A DNA stretch of 29,335 nucleotides from Coemansia sp. RSA 487 (lineage: Eukaryota; Kickxellomycota; Kickxellomycetes; Kickxellales; Kickxellaceae): contig JANBRJ010000138.1 of assembly GCA_027577595.1 (NCBI GenBank), positions 1 through 29,335 on the forward strand, in the 5' to 3' direction. The notes beneath the pieces are model-generated. The model searched no databases. It was given only the letters and a program-made list of their open reading frames with translations, and was not told the origin of the DNA. The position numbers and the translations under genes are program-made. Shown one piece after another: positions 7,667 to 17,552 of this stretch (positions are counted from its first letter, which is position 1; each line of letters starts with the position of its first letter).

Positions 7667-10600
7667 ATGGTCAAGTCAAAGCTGTTAAAGTCCGCTTTGA
7701 AATCAAACACCGCCGTCACCAGTAACGATTCCGACCCGTCAACGCTAAGACCACGAACAGCCGGCGGCGAAAAGGGGTTGCTGCGGCGGCTTCGTATCGG
7801 GCGAATATTCTTTGGTCTTGGTTCCGGCTCGAGCCCCTCTGTGGATTCGAGCAATGGCTTTGGCGCTGGCGCTGGATCCTCCTTGGGAATCCAGCAATTT
7901 TCCTATCCACAATCGGCTCGTATGTCGGGCTCAGAAAGTGACCTGCTGGCCAGGTCGTCTCGCCTAGTTCCCGTACCACTGCCTGCAGCTGGACCACATC
8001 GCTTTGCTCACAACGACTCGCCATCTGAAGGTATGCAGACCATTAGTGCTGTTCGGCGTCGCCATAACAACCATGCCCCGCAAGCGAACTCCTCTGAAGC
8101 CCAAAAGAGCCGTTTTAGTGCCATGTCAAGACGGTCTTCTGCGCCAGACATAGTAGAGCTTTCTCGCCAACTTAGTAGATGCACAGAGTCGAGCACCCCT
8201 GAATCAAGTACCGCGAGCGCTAGAGCCAGTCAGCCACTGTCTCCAAGCGCGTCCCAATACAGCCACACGAGAAATTCCGGTGTTGGACGTGGTAGTGAGT
8301 GCAGTGCCGGCAGAACACCAAAAACTAATGAGCCAGAGACTGAGTACTCTGCTACTAATCAGCCAAGCGAAGCAGGTTACCAGACATACTATAGTACAGA
8401 CGCTGAAGTCGGCCGTCACAGCGATGTGTCGTTTGGCGACGATGATGATTTGAATAGCATATGCGCCTTGTATTCTCGAACAAGCAGCCACGCATCGATC
8501 GTAGAACACAGCAAAGTGCTTTCTGGTGCTGTCCAGGTAGAAGGAGAATACGAGCAATCTAGTACCAGCGCTGATCATGTTGCACCTGGTGCGCAGCATA
8601 TCGAACCTGGCAGCACGCCACACGCATCTGAGTCAGACCATCACCAGCAACATCAGAATCAGCGTGTAGGGCTCAACCAAGATGTCTGGAATGATCATCA
8701 GCGGCAGAGAACCTCCTTTTCTGGTGGCTGCTATGAATACAGGGATCCCTCTCTTCACAACCATGATGCCACGGGATTCCTTGTCACTGACAGAGAAGAT
8801 GCTTCCATGCACGCTTTGTCTAACAAAGCACCCTCGGAGGCATCTATTGCCGGTATTTACGATATGGAGATGTCCGTCTCCCCTTTAGCTGGTTCACAGC
8901 GTGACTTGGTTGATATCCACTGGCAGCATGGTGCATCGGAGAGTCGCCACTCGGATGAAATGACGCCGATGACGTTTTCATGGAAGGGGCTTCATGGCTC
9001 CGAGGGTAGCTTGTATTCACAGCCACCAACAATGGAAGCAAGTCCCAATAATGCCGCCGACAAGTCGATTGAGGACTTGGAGGTCATTTTAATGGGATCA
9101 GTAAAGCATCGGGGTGAAAGAAAGTCTGTCCGTCAGGCTTCCGTTGGTGATGGTATCTCGCAGTCATCACGGCCATCTCAGTCGCTGTCACTGTCGCCGC
9201 AACCCTCTCAGTTGGCCAAAGAGCTCTCAGAATATACTGGTAGCGAAAACGCAGACTCTACAGGTAGTCCTGCCTCTGACATAAAGCACGGCGACGACAA
9301 TAACGAGAAACAGCAAGGCCAAACTTCGGTACTCCCATTAATTCACCCAGTTCCCTTTGTTAGCCGTAAGAGTGTAGCTGAGAAGAGCAGCCGAGCGCAC
9401 AACTCTCATTCGCATACCAGGCCAAAGTCTCTTTACGAACTGGCTTCAAATAAAGTACGTTTAGACGCGCAATCGGGCGATGTTGCTGAGCCTTCATCGT
9501 CGATTGCGTCAGCTAAGGCGTTCCTTACCATGATTGCATTTGGCGGCCCTAGCACTCCTATGGGCTCCCCGTCTAGTGCTGCAGGTCTGTCTGTGGTCAC
9601 TACACAGCCACACAAGAGCCCCAGGCCTGGCCAACCCTTCGGTAGCCCAGCTTCGCCAGTACTTGCTTCCGCGCCCTTAGAAGTTACTGAGCCTATCCTT
9701 GGCCTCGGCGATACAGACAATGACGTAGAGCTCGGCGAATCGCCGACCGATTCGAATCCGGGCAATCGCAACAAGCCGCAAAAGGAGCTTGATAGCGCTG
9801 ACAAGGACGATCCAACATCCATTTCTCTTGGGGTTGGCAACGCCCGTTCGCTGAGATCCCGTTCCAAATTGGCCAGTGTTGGAATCAGGCGTGCTTCGAC
9901 CTATGTTTGGAACCGATCAAGCGTGTTTATGCGGTCACTTTCCAGCGCAGATGAGCTTCCAGCAAGCCCCGAACTAAAGCAGCCACCGCAGCAGTCACAG
10001 TTCCAGAAGCCCCAAAATGCGAACTCATGGGAAACAGACGCTGATACCGGATCCACTAAAACAGAGGAACCTTTTGATGGCGAACCGGTAGACAAAGGAT
10101 CCACGACCCAAGCTGCTGTGGATAATGTAGAGCAAGCCGTTTCTTCAAAGTCGCAACATGCTTCAGCTGTGCTTGCTCGCAAAAAGTCACCAGCCGCGAT
10201 GCGTCTTCATGCAGCTCGCGAGCTTGTTATGACAGAAAAGAACTTTGTGGACAATCTCTTTGTTATCAAAAAGGTAAGCATAGCTTGGTTGCTTAACACA
10301 TCTCTGGTGCTTGCTTTGCGCTGCTGGCTTTGCTGACATTGTTTGTGCTAATGCTTTTTCATATTCATACATGCATTTTATGTGTTTCGTACATCCTGTA
10401 GGTGTGGATGGAGCCTGTATTTTCGTCTGCAAATTCCCCAAAGCCAATTATTCCTTACCAGGCAGCTCGTATTATATTCTTTGGGATCACAGCACTTCAC
10501 TCGCACGCAAGCCAATTCTATCGCGATATGGACTATGCACTCGGTAGTTTTGAGCGTGGACAGCGGGCTACTGGGTACGAATTTGACGACGGTGTTAGAA

Positions 10601-12207
10601 TCGGGGCCCTGTTTCGTACGAGAGATCGGCACTGGGGTGATTTTATTGCATTTGTCCGTAACTACGGGGCTGCTGTTAATAGCCTTAAACAGCTCCAGGA
10701 CTACAAGCCCTACTTACGCTACCATGAAGAGTGCATGCTACAAAAGCGCACTAATCGCCAGTCACTCAAGGACTTGCTTATGCTCCCAATTCAGCGCATC
10801 ACAAGATATACGCTTTTGCTCAAAAACGTATTGAAACATACACCTGCCATGCACGGTGATCATATCGATCTCTGTCGCGCAGTCAAAAACGCAACCAACT
10901 TTGCTTCCATTGTCAACGAATGTCGGCGCAAGCAGGAGGAGATGTATCGCTTGATCGAGATATTCCGCACTATCGAACGGTGCCCGCCTCTGCCGCATGC
11001 AGATTCTCGGTCGTTTATTTCAGAATACTTTGTGCGTGAGCTTATTTCTCGCCTTCCAACGCGTCTTCTCTTGTTCTCAGATATGCTTATCGTCGCACAA
11101 ACGGCCGCGCCAGCAAAGACAGACGACACAGGTGACGTTGATCCTGCAGCCCAGTGGTCATACTATGGATGTGCGTTTCTGGATGACGTTGAGATCCAGA
11201 ATGCCGATGAATCAACCAGCACTCTGATTACCATTCTTTCTCTTAATCGGCGGTCAGCATCGTCCCTTGAGCAGCCTGAGTCTACCCGCCACTCGCTTCC
11301 TTCGTCGTCGTCATCTGGCCCATCGAATGCCACAGCTGCTGCTTCTGGGGGATCATCTTCCGGGAGCAGCATTCCTGGCATGTATACACCTGTACAAAAT
11401 AGTTCACACAAGCAAGGACTGGAAGCCAACGTGTCCATGGAGCTGCGTGGAAAGCCTGGTCAAAACAGCTATGGCCCCGCAACAAGCTTGTATCTGCAGA
11501 GATCGGGAACAGCATCATCCGACAGCGATCCATTGCATGCTAGCGGCAAGAAAAACAAAAAGAAAAGGAGCAAAAATCGCAAGGGTTTGTTGCAAACAAA
11601 CTCCCGTGACAGTATTCCGGACCATATTGCTGCACTTTCTCATTCAACGTTTCCTAGCCCCGTGCCGTGCCCAAATCAGATCGATGGCTCTTCGACTCGG
11701 CGGATGCTACAAGGAACTGCTACAACTACTGCCGATATACCTTTTGAGTCTGAGCCTCGTTTGCTCCACCAAAAGCAGCAGCAACAGTCAAGACCAAAGA
11801 CATCTTCTGGTAGTACAGTGAGATCCTCTGCAGCTCATTCGCACCTTGGTACTGCCTTGCATAGCGGCAGCAACAGCACTCTGGTCAACAACGGCAATGG
11901 GATACTATTGGGCGAGATTCCACCTCCATTCCGAGCTCACAGCACTGAGGCAACTCTAACCGGCTCTGCTGGAATGCAGGCTCTCATGGCCAACCGCACA
12001 GAACCTGCTTCTATGCAGCCCGTTCAGCTTACACTTGTTATGCAGCACGCATCATCTGTTACACGGAAGCAGTTTGTGCGGGCACTCAAAGATGCGTCTA
12101 CAAGATACTCCTCGCTTCCCAGCAGTCTCAATGAGTTTGACATGTCCAACAGCGACCCTGCTATAGCTGACTCGAGCAGCGAGATCCTAAGTCTCCAACC
12201 ACTCTAA
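7667..12207 (+). CDS. Dbl-family Rho guanine nucleotide exchange factor (DH-PH)
   Basis: Activates Rho-type GTPases at the membrane or cortex. Two exons, 7667-10273 and 10402-12207, give 1,470 residues. The junction (AAG|GTAAGC ... CTGTAG|GTG, phase 0) falls inside DH conserved region 1 and restores ELVMTEKNFVDN...FVIKK-VWMEPV. Residues 1-840 are Ser/Pro/Gln-rich and look disordered. The DH domain spans about 844-1060, with the hallmark helix LKDLLMLPIQRITRYTLLLK at 991-1010. A PH domain begins near 1070 (LLLFSDMLIVAQ about 1091-1102). It appears interrupted by about 250 residues of Ser/Thr/Gly-rich sequence, including a basic run KKNKKKRSKNRK (about 1252-1263). It resumes with QLTLVMQHAS and a closing helix RKQFVRALKDAS (about 1410-1435). 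No Rap/DEP, CNH or SH3 domain is seen, so I cannot assign it to Rom2, Cdc24 or Bud3 types. The start is the first ATG of the frame. Confidence 0.88.
10274..10401 (+). other. Intron of the RhoGEF gene
   Basis: 128 bp, phase 0, GTAAGC donor after AAAAAG and CTGTAG acceptor. A GCTAATG branch-point-like sequence lies near 10347-10353. Removing it joins the two halves of DH conserved region 1 in frame, which is strong evidence that it is real. Confidence 0.92.
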
Positions 12208-12620
12208 CTTCAGCACACCCAATTTCCTTCTCGCGTTTTGCATTAATATTCCATTTGAAAATCATTTAATCTATGGTTTTGATCAACACAGATCACAGGC
12301 CCAATTAAAGAGCCACAGAAATTTCAACGCGTATCGCGTGAATTTGTAAAGTTTGCAAAGTCCAGATTGGTCTTGCTGGCCGCGGCTCTTTTGTCTTTCT
12401 GCTTTTTCAGCTTAACCCCTTGTGTTTGTTTGTTTTTTCTCTTTAAAATATTTTTTGTTCAACACGGCTATTATACCATTTAAAAGGTAAGTCTTGTTTC
12501 TAGTTCATCGCTTTTCAAGGTTGGCCAAGGCTGAAACGCTTTGCTATTCGAATAAACATTTGATTTATCTATTATTTTGTATCGATTTTGTTTCCTCAGT
12601 ACCTTTATATTAGACCACCA
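12208..12620 (+). promoter_or_regulatory. Promoter and 5' leader of the ISWI gene
   Basis: The gap between the RhoGEF stop and the ISWI ATG. It holds CCAAT (12301-12305), an ACGCGT box (12327-12332) that is half of a near-palindrome (ACGCG-TAT-CGCGT), a long T-rich stretch (about 12425-12470) and a 5'-UTR intron (12487-12599). ACGCGT is the MBF/MCB G1-S element in ascomycete fungi; whether it works so here is unknown. The 3' UTR of the RhoGEF gene must also fit in the first part. Confidence 0.5.
12487..12599 (+). other. 5'-UTR intron of the ISWI gene
   Basis: Donor AAAG|GTAAGT at 12487 and acceptor TTTCCTCAG at 12599, 113 bp, with a pyrimidine-rich 3' end. It lies just before the first ATG (12621), and the exon upstream of it has no ATG near the donor. 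Splicing would therefore leave the start at 12621 unchanged. Confidence 0.65.
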
Positions 12621-15600
12621 ATGAGTATTAAGAACGGAATGTCGGCCAACAAGGCTACAAACGAGCCTTCCGATTATGCCGACACACCTGAAGTTCCGAG
12701 CGACGACGTGTCGGAATCCGTTCCGCCCAGCGGATACAGCACACCGCTAACAGTCGAGCCATCAAAGCCTTTAGATCCAATGCAAGCCAAAAGATTCGCT
12801 TATTTGCTTGGGCAAACGGATGTGTTTGCGCATTTTATCCAGGATCTTATCAAAGACGAAAATCTCAAGACCGAGATTACTCGGCAATTGGACAGTAAGG
12901 CTGCCAAGGATCAGCAGGATAGCTCGTCACGTCGTCACCGGAAAACAGAGAAGGAAGAAGATGCAGAGCTGCTGCGCGAGGAGTCGCCCGAGATAGCTGA
13001 TACGCAACAGATATTTACAGAATCGCCTTCGTATGTGACCGGGGGTACGATGCGCGACTACCAACAGCGCGGCCTCAACTGGATGATATCGCTGTACGAA
13101 AATGGCATTAATGGTATCCTCGCGGACGAGATGGGTCTGGGGAAGACTCTGCAAGTGATTTCCTTTATCGGATACCTAAAGCACTTTCGTAATGTGAATG
13201 GGCCTCATTTGATTGTTGTTCCAAAATCGACATTGCACAACTGGAAGTCCGAGTTCAACCGCTGGGTGCCAGACTTGGATGTATTCTTGCTTCATGGTGA
13301 CAAGACCGCGCGGGCTGCGATTTTTGACGAGCACCTACGCTCAAACGAGTTTAACTGCTGCATTACGACATACGAAATGTGCCTTATATGCAAGAGCGAG
13401 CTGCGCAAAGTCAGCTGGGAGTACATTATTGTTGATGAGGCTCACCGTTTGAAGAACGAAAACTCTATGCTATCCAAGCTTGTTCGTATGTTTGCATCGC
13501 AGCGCCGTCTTTTGATTACTGGCACACCGCTTCAAAACAACCTCCACGAGCTCTGGGCGCTTCTTAACTTTTTGCTTCCCGATGTGTTCGGGTCATCAGA
13601 AGTGTTTGATGAGTGGTTCCAGAAGGGCGAAAGTGACCAAGAGCAGATGGTGCAGCAGCTTCACAAACTGCTCCAACCATTTCTTCTTCGGCGCATTAAA
13701 AGCGACGTCGAGCACACTCTATTGCCAAAGAAGGAAATAAATCTGTACATTGGGCTTACACCTATGCAGCGAACATGGTACCGCCGTATCCTTGAGCGCG
13801 ATATTGAGGCTATAAATGGAGCGGTCGGTAAGAAGGAGGGGAAAACCCGGCTACTAAACATCCTTATGCAGTTACGTAAATGCTGCAACCACCCGTACTT
13901 GTTTGATGGCGCCGAACCTGGGCCCCCGTACACCACGGATGAGCACCTTGTGTTCAACTGCGGCAAGCTCGAGATACTGGACAAGCTTTTGGCGCGGCTC
14001 AAAGAGAGAGGCTCTCGTGTACTGATCTTCAGTCAGATGAGCCGTGTTCTTGATATCCTCGAAGACTATTGCGTTTTTCGCGACTACAAGTATTGCAGAC
14101 TGGATGGCTCCACAAACCATGACGACCGTGTGGAATCTATCAAGGACTTTAATCGCCCGGATAGCGATAAGTTTATATTTCTGCTGACTACCCGGGCTGG
14201 TGGTCTAGGCATCACCCTTACTGCTGCTGACACTGTTTGCATTTACGACAGTGACTGGAACCCGCAAGCAGATCTTCAAGCCATGGATCGTGCACATCGG
14301 ATAGGCCAGACAAAGCAGGTGTATGTGTATCGGTTTATTTCTGAGGACACTGTCGAGGAAAAGGTGTTGGAGCGAGCCATGCAGAAACTTCGCCTAGATC
14401 AACTGGTTATTCAGCAGGGGCGGCTTGCTCAGCCCGCCAAGGGAGCATCGCGGGAAGACCTGCTTAACATGGTGCAATTTGGTGCGGAGGGTATGTTGAA
14501 CAATGGTGATACTCGCTCTAGCAATGCAGGATCCAGAGCCGGAAGCGAAATAGGCACTCCGTCCCAACTGGAAGGAGCTGGCAATGTTATCAAAGGATCG
14601 TTGGATATCGAGGACATATTGAGACGAGGGGAGACCCGCACGCAGGAGCTACAAAGCAAATATGCTGATATGGGCTTGGACGACCTTAACAAGTTTGCCA
14701 ACGAAGGCTCAATGACAACGCAATGGGAGGGAGAGGATTATGCTCGCAAGCGTAGGGCCGCAGACATAGCCCAACTGTGGATCCAGCCGGCCAAACGTGA
14801 GCGCAAGGTCAACTATGCAGTCGATGACTACTATCGCGAGGCGCTACGCCAAAACTCCAAAGCGAGTGCTGCGCAGCGTGCACCCCGTCCGCCAAAACAA
14901 ATGCATATCCACGATTTCCAGTTCTACCCGCATCGCCTTCACGAGCTCCTCGAGAAGGAGTTGCTAGCGTATCGCAGACAAATAGGTTACAAAGTGCCAA
15001 AGGCAGGAGCTAATGAAAGCGGCAACGATTCGTCCAATGAGACAATGGGCGAAGAGGCGCGGCTGTCCGAGCAGGCGCGTATCGACAGCGCCGAAGCACT
15101 GACTGAAGAAGAGACTAAGGAAAAGGAGGAGCTCTCATCGCATGGGTTTAGCAACTGGAACCGCCGTGACTTTTACGGGTTTATGCGTGCTTTGGAAAGT
15201 CATGGTCGCGGCAACATGGCACTGGTAAAGCAAGAAGTCGAAGGTAAGACACCAGTCGAAGTCGAAGCATACGCAAAGGCATTTTTCAAGCACTACAAGG
15301 AGCTGCCCGAGGCGGATCGGCTGACAGCACAGATTGCCAAAGGCGAACAGAGGAGAGCAAGGCGTAACGAAATCCAGCAGCTTCTTGATTCCAAGCTCGA
15401 AGAATGCAAGCAAGACCCACTGCGCCATTTTGGCATTCCCTACGGAACAGGTGGATCGACGGCCAAGGGTCGCGTGTACACAGAAGATGAGGACCGCTTT
15501 ATGCTTGTGAGTCTTGCTCGCCTTGGAATTGGCAGCGATGACGTCTATGACAAGATCCGGCAGGAGATTCGCTTAAGCCCGATCTTCCGTTTTGACTGGT

Positions 15601-15695
15601 TTATCAAGAGCCGCAACACACAAGAGATCCAACGGCGGTGCCAGACACTTGTCGGGCTGCTTCAAAAGGAGGCTTCACCAACCACTAATCCGTGA
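12621..15695 (+). CDS. ISWI-type chromatin-remodelling ATPase
   Basis: Nuclear SNF2-family motor that slides and spaces nucleosomes. The protein has 1,024 residues, intronless in the coding part. From the N-terminus it shows an autoinhibitory AutoN-like basic/acidic segment RRHRKTEKEEDAELL (104-118), then the SNF2 motor with Walker A DEMGLGKT (169-176), DEAH box (272-275), TGTPLQNN, and the second lobe with HRIGQTKQVYVYRF. A C-terminal HAND-SANT-SLIDE set follows (FSNWNRRDFYGFMRALESHG for SANT, YTEDEDRFMLVSLARLG to RRCQTLVGLL for SLIDE). Sequence and order match animal SNF2H/ISWI throughout. An in-frame TTG further up at 12588 lies across the UTR intron end, so the ATG at 12621 is the start. 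The Walker A, DEAH and second-lobe motifs I checked are intact. Confidence 0.97.
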   Translation: MSIKNGMSANKATNEPSDYADTPEVPSDDVSESVPPSGYSTPLTVEPSKPLDPMQAKRFAYLLGQTDVFAHFIQDLIKDENLKTEITRQLDSKAAKDQQDSSSRRHRKTEKEEDAELLREESPEIADTQQIFTESPSYVTGGTMRDYQQRGLNWMISLYENGINGILADEMGLGKTLQVISFIGYLKHFRNVNGPHLIVVPKSTLHNWKSEFNRWVPDLDVFLLHGDKTARAAIFDEHLRSNEFNCCITTYEMCLICKSELRKVSWEYIIVDEAHRLKNENSMLSKLVRMFASQRRLLITGTPLQNNLHELWALLNFLLPDVFGSSEVFDEWFQKGESDQEQMVQQLHKLLQPFLLRRIKSDVEHTLLPKKEINLYIGLTPMQRTWYRRILERDIEAINGAVGKKEGKTRLLNILMQLRKCCNHPYLFDGAEPGPPYTTDEHLVFNCGKLEILDKLLARLKERGSRVLIFSQMSRVLDILEDYCVFRDYKYCRLDGSTNHDDRVESIKDFNRPDSDKFIFLLTTRAGGLGITLTAADTVCIYDSDWNPQADLQAMDRAHRIGQTKQVYVYRFISEDTVEEKVLERAMQKLRLDQLVIQQGRLAQPAKGASREDLLNMVQFGAEGMLNNGDTRSSNAGSRAGSEIGTPSQLEGAGNVIKGSLDIEDILRRGETRTQELQSKYADMGLDDLNKFANEGSMTTQWEGEDYARKRRAADIAQLWIQPAKRERKVNYAVDDYYREALRQNSKASAAQRAPRPPKQMHIHDFQFYPHRLHELLEKELLAYRRQIGYKVPKAGANESGNDSSNETMGEEARLSEQARIDSAEALTEEETKEKEELSSHGFSNWNRRDFYGFMRALESHGRGNMALVKQEVEGKTPVEVEAYAKAFFKHYKELPEADRLTAQIAKGEQRRARRNEIQQLLDSKLEECKQDPLRHFGIPYGTGGSTAKGRVYTEDEDRFMLVSLARLGIGSDDVYDKIRQEIRLSPIFRFDWFIKSRNTQEIQRRCQTLVGLLQKEASPTTNP

Positions 15696-15811
15696 TGATT
15701 AGCGAGCATGCGTCAAGCTATCCCTTCTGCTCTCCGCTTTTTATCTCGTTTTTTATTCTTTCGTCACAAAGCGAATTTTGTGTTTTTCTTTTTTCTATAT
15801 AGTCGACTTAA

Positions 15812-15853
15812 ATGCTCAACGACTACGTTTGGTTTCTTTCATTGAAGAGCTAA
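15812..15853 (+). CDS. Upstream ORF in the COQ6 leader
   Basis: ATG at 15812, 13 codons (M-L-N-D-Y-V-W-F-L-S-L-K-S), stop at 15851-15853, ending 14 nt before the COQ6 ATG. If transcription starts upstream of 15812, this small frame would be met first by scanning ribosomes and could damp COQ6 translation. No transcript start is known, so it may be untranscribed. Confidence 0.3.
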   Translation: MLNDYVWFLSLKS

Positions 15854-15867
15854 ATCTACTTGAACAA

Positions 15868-17379
15868 ATGAGCCCACGGCAAAGATCCGTGTGGATTTGT
15901 TTACCCCATGCCCTGCGTCGCTCATTAGCAAAACCGTCACCGGGACGGATGCAGCGGTGGTATTCTCTGAGAAAGAACCATGATATGGCTCCTGTCGAGC
16001 TCTATGATGTGACAATAGTTGGAGGTGGTCCTGCAGGCTGTGCGCTTGCCGGAGCGCTTTCAGCGACAAAGGCCTTTGAGGGAATGAGTATTGCCCTGGT
16101 TGACTCCGGCAAGCTGTGCGATTTGAGAGAATGGAAGCCACCGCTGGATACCTATCTGCCTCGCACATTGCAGATCACAGCAAGCAACAAGTCTTTTCTA
16201 GAGGATCGTGGGCTTTGGGACCGATGCTATACAGATCGCGTGCAACCATACAATCGAGCAGTGGTGACAGATGCCCTTGGGCGTGGTGTTGTTGACCTAG
16301 CAGCTTCTGACACTCCAGAACCAGAGCAGCACGGCGCAAGCGTTGCATACATGGTTGAAACCAAAAACTTTGTCAGTGGGCTTTTACAGTCGATTAACAG
16401 CTCAGAAGGACATGTCGACATATTCGAGAGAGACAAAGTAGTCAGTATTGACAATGGATCTGCCGACATGGTGACAAACAAAGACAACACAATATCGAGG
16501 TTTCCGGTCGTGAACTTGTCGAGCAAACAAAAGCTCCGTACAAGAATACTTGTTGGCGCCGACGGCGTAAACAGTTGCGTGCGCAAATACGCCGGAATCG
16601 GCACATACGGCAATGAATACTCTCAGTTCGGACTTGTTGCAACGCTATGTCTGGAAGAGCTGAACCGCACCGCATACCAGCGGTTCCTCCCAACCGGGCC
16701 AATAGCAATGCTGCCATTTCCAGGTGGATTCGCCAATCTGGTGTGGTCTTTGGATATAGACCTCATTCAGCTACTGAAAGCAGTGCCTGAGAGCCTATTT
16801 GCATGTCTCGTCAATGCTGCCTTCCGCCTCCCGCCGCACGAGATGCAGCATCTGTACGATCTTGTTCGAGATGGTGCCTCGGAGAGCGAAATCGCTGCTG
16901 AGACCAAGTGGCGCCTAGAAGTATATGAGAGAAACAACTCTGGCCACCCGGACCCCAGTCTGTTTCCGCCAAAAATAGCTGCAATCTCGCCCAAATCCCG
17001 CACTTCGTTTCCACTCCGCATGCGCATGGTTGACAACCTGACTGCGGAGCGTATAGCGCTGATCGGCGATGCTGGCCACGTAATGCATCCTCTTGCTGGA
17101 CAGGGCCTCAATATGGGGCTAGAAGATGTCCAGTGCTTAGTTGATGTTCTGAAGCAGGCAGTTCTTGCAGGCGAAGACATAGGGGCGTGCTCTGTTCTTT
17201 CGCGCTACAACAAACACAGATACGTTCGAAATCTGGCGATGCAAGGTATTGTGGACAAGATATGGCACATCTTTGGCACCAGCAGCTATCCTTTGGTTGC
17301 TGCGCGCTCGCTAATCATGAATGGTCTTGACGTGTTGCCAACAGCCAAGCGTTTTCTAATAAGAAATACCATGGCTTAA
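15868..17379 (+). CDS. COQ6: Ubiquinone biosynthesis flavin monooxygenase COQ6
   Basis: FAD-dependent hydroxylase of the coenzyme Q pathway, acting on the C5 position of the ring on the inner mitochondrial membrane within the CoQ synthome. The protein has 503 residues (yeast and human about 470-480). The first 40 residues are rich in Arg and Ser with almost no acidic residues (M-S-P-R-Q-R...R-R-S...R-M-Q-R-W-Y-S), typical of a mitochondrial presequence. The FAD-binding fold begins at VTIVGGGPAGCALAGAL (GGGPAG 52-57). The FAD/NADPH motif GADGVNS is at 230-236, and the ribose-binding motif GDAGHVMHPLAGQGLNMGLED starts at 400. The start is the first ATG of the frame; the longer frame upstream begins at a TTG only. 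The gene starts 172 bp after the ISWI stop on the same strand. Confidence 0.93.
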   Translation: MSPRQRSVWICLPHALRRSLAKPSPGRMQRWYSLRKNHDMAPVELYDVTIVGGGPAGCALAGALSATKAFEGMSIALVDSGKLCDLREWKPPLDTYLPRTLQITASNKSFLEDRGLWDRCYTDRVQPYNRAVVTDALGRGVVDLAASDTPEPEQHGASVAYMVETKNFVSGLLQSINSSEGHVDIFERDKVVSIDNGSADMVTNKDNTISRFPVVNLSSKQKLRTRILVGADGVNSCVRKYAGIGTYGNEYSQFGLVATLCLEELNRTAYQRFLPTGPIAMLPFPGGFANLVWSLDIDLIQLLKAVPESLFACLVNAAFRLPPHEMQHLYDLVRDGASESEIAAETKWRLEVYERNNSGHPDPSLFPPKIAAISPKSRTSFPLRMRMVDNLTAERIALIGDAGHVMHPLAGQGLNMGLEDVQCLVDVLKQAVLAGEDIGACSVLSRYNKHRYVRNLAMQGIVDKIWHIFGTSSYPLVAARSLIMNGLDVLPTAKRFLIRNTMA

Positions 17380-17461
17380 TGGAAATTTATACACAAACAG
17401 TTATTTTCTTTTGGCTAGCTCTAGCGCTGCAAGCATCTCTTCTTTCTCCTCTCTTTCTGGC

Positions 17462-17476
17462 TTTTTTTTTTTTTTT
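17462..17476 (+). promoter_or_regulatory. Poly(dT) tract upstream of the ankyrin gene
   Basis: Fifteen consecutive T within a pyrimidine-rich stretch, about 75 bp before the ankyrin-gene ATG and about 80 bp after the COQ6 stop. Such tracts commonly keep fungal promoters nucleosome-poor; this use is inferred. Confidence 0.4.
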
Positions 17477-17552
17477 GTCAATTTGCATTTCTGTGCTCTA
17501 GATTTTCTTGCTTTTTTGTTTCGGAGTTGTAAACTATTCTCTCTATTACGCA

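Noticed and set aside
12588-12620. Earlier start of the ISWI frame at a TTG
   Set aside because: Not an ATG, and it overlaps the end of a well-formed leader intron; the family alignment does not need it.
15778-15867. Earlier start of the COQ6 frame at a TTG
   Set aside because: Not an ATG, and the upstream residues do not look like a presequence, whereas those from 15868 do.
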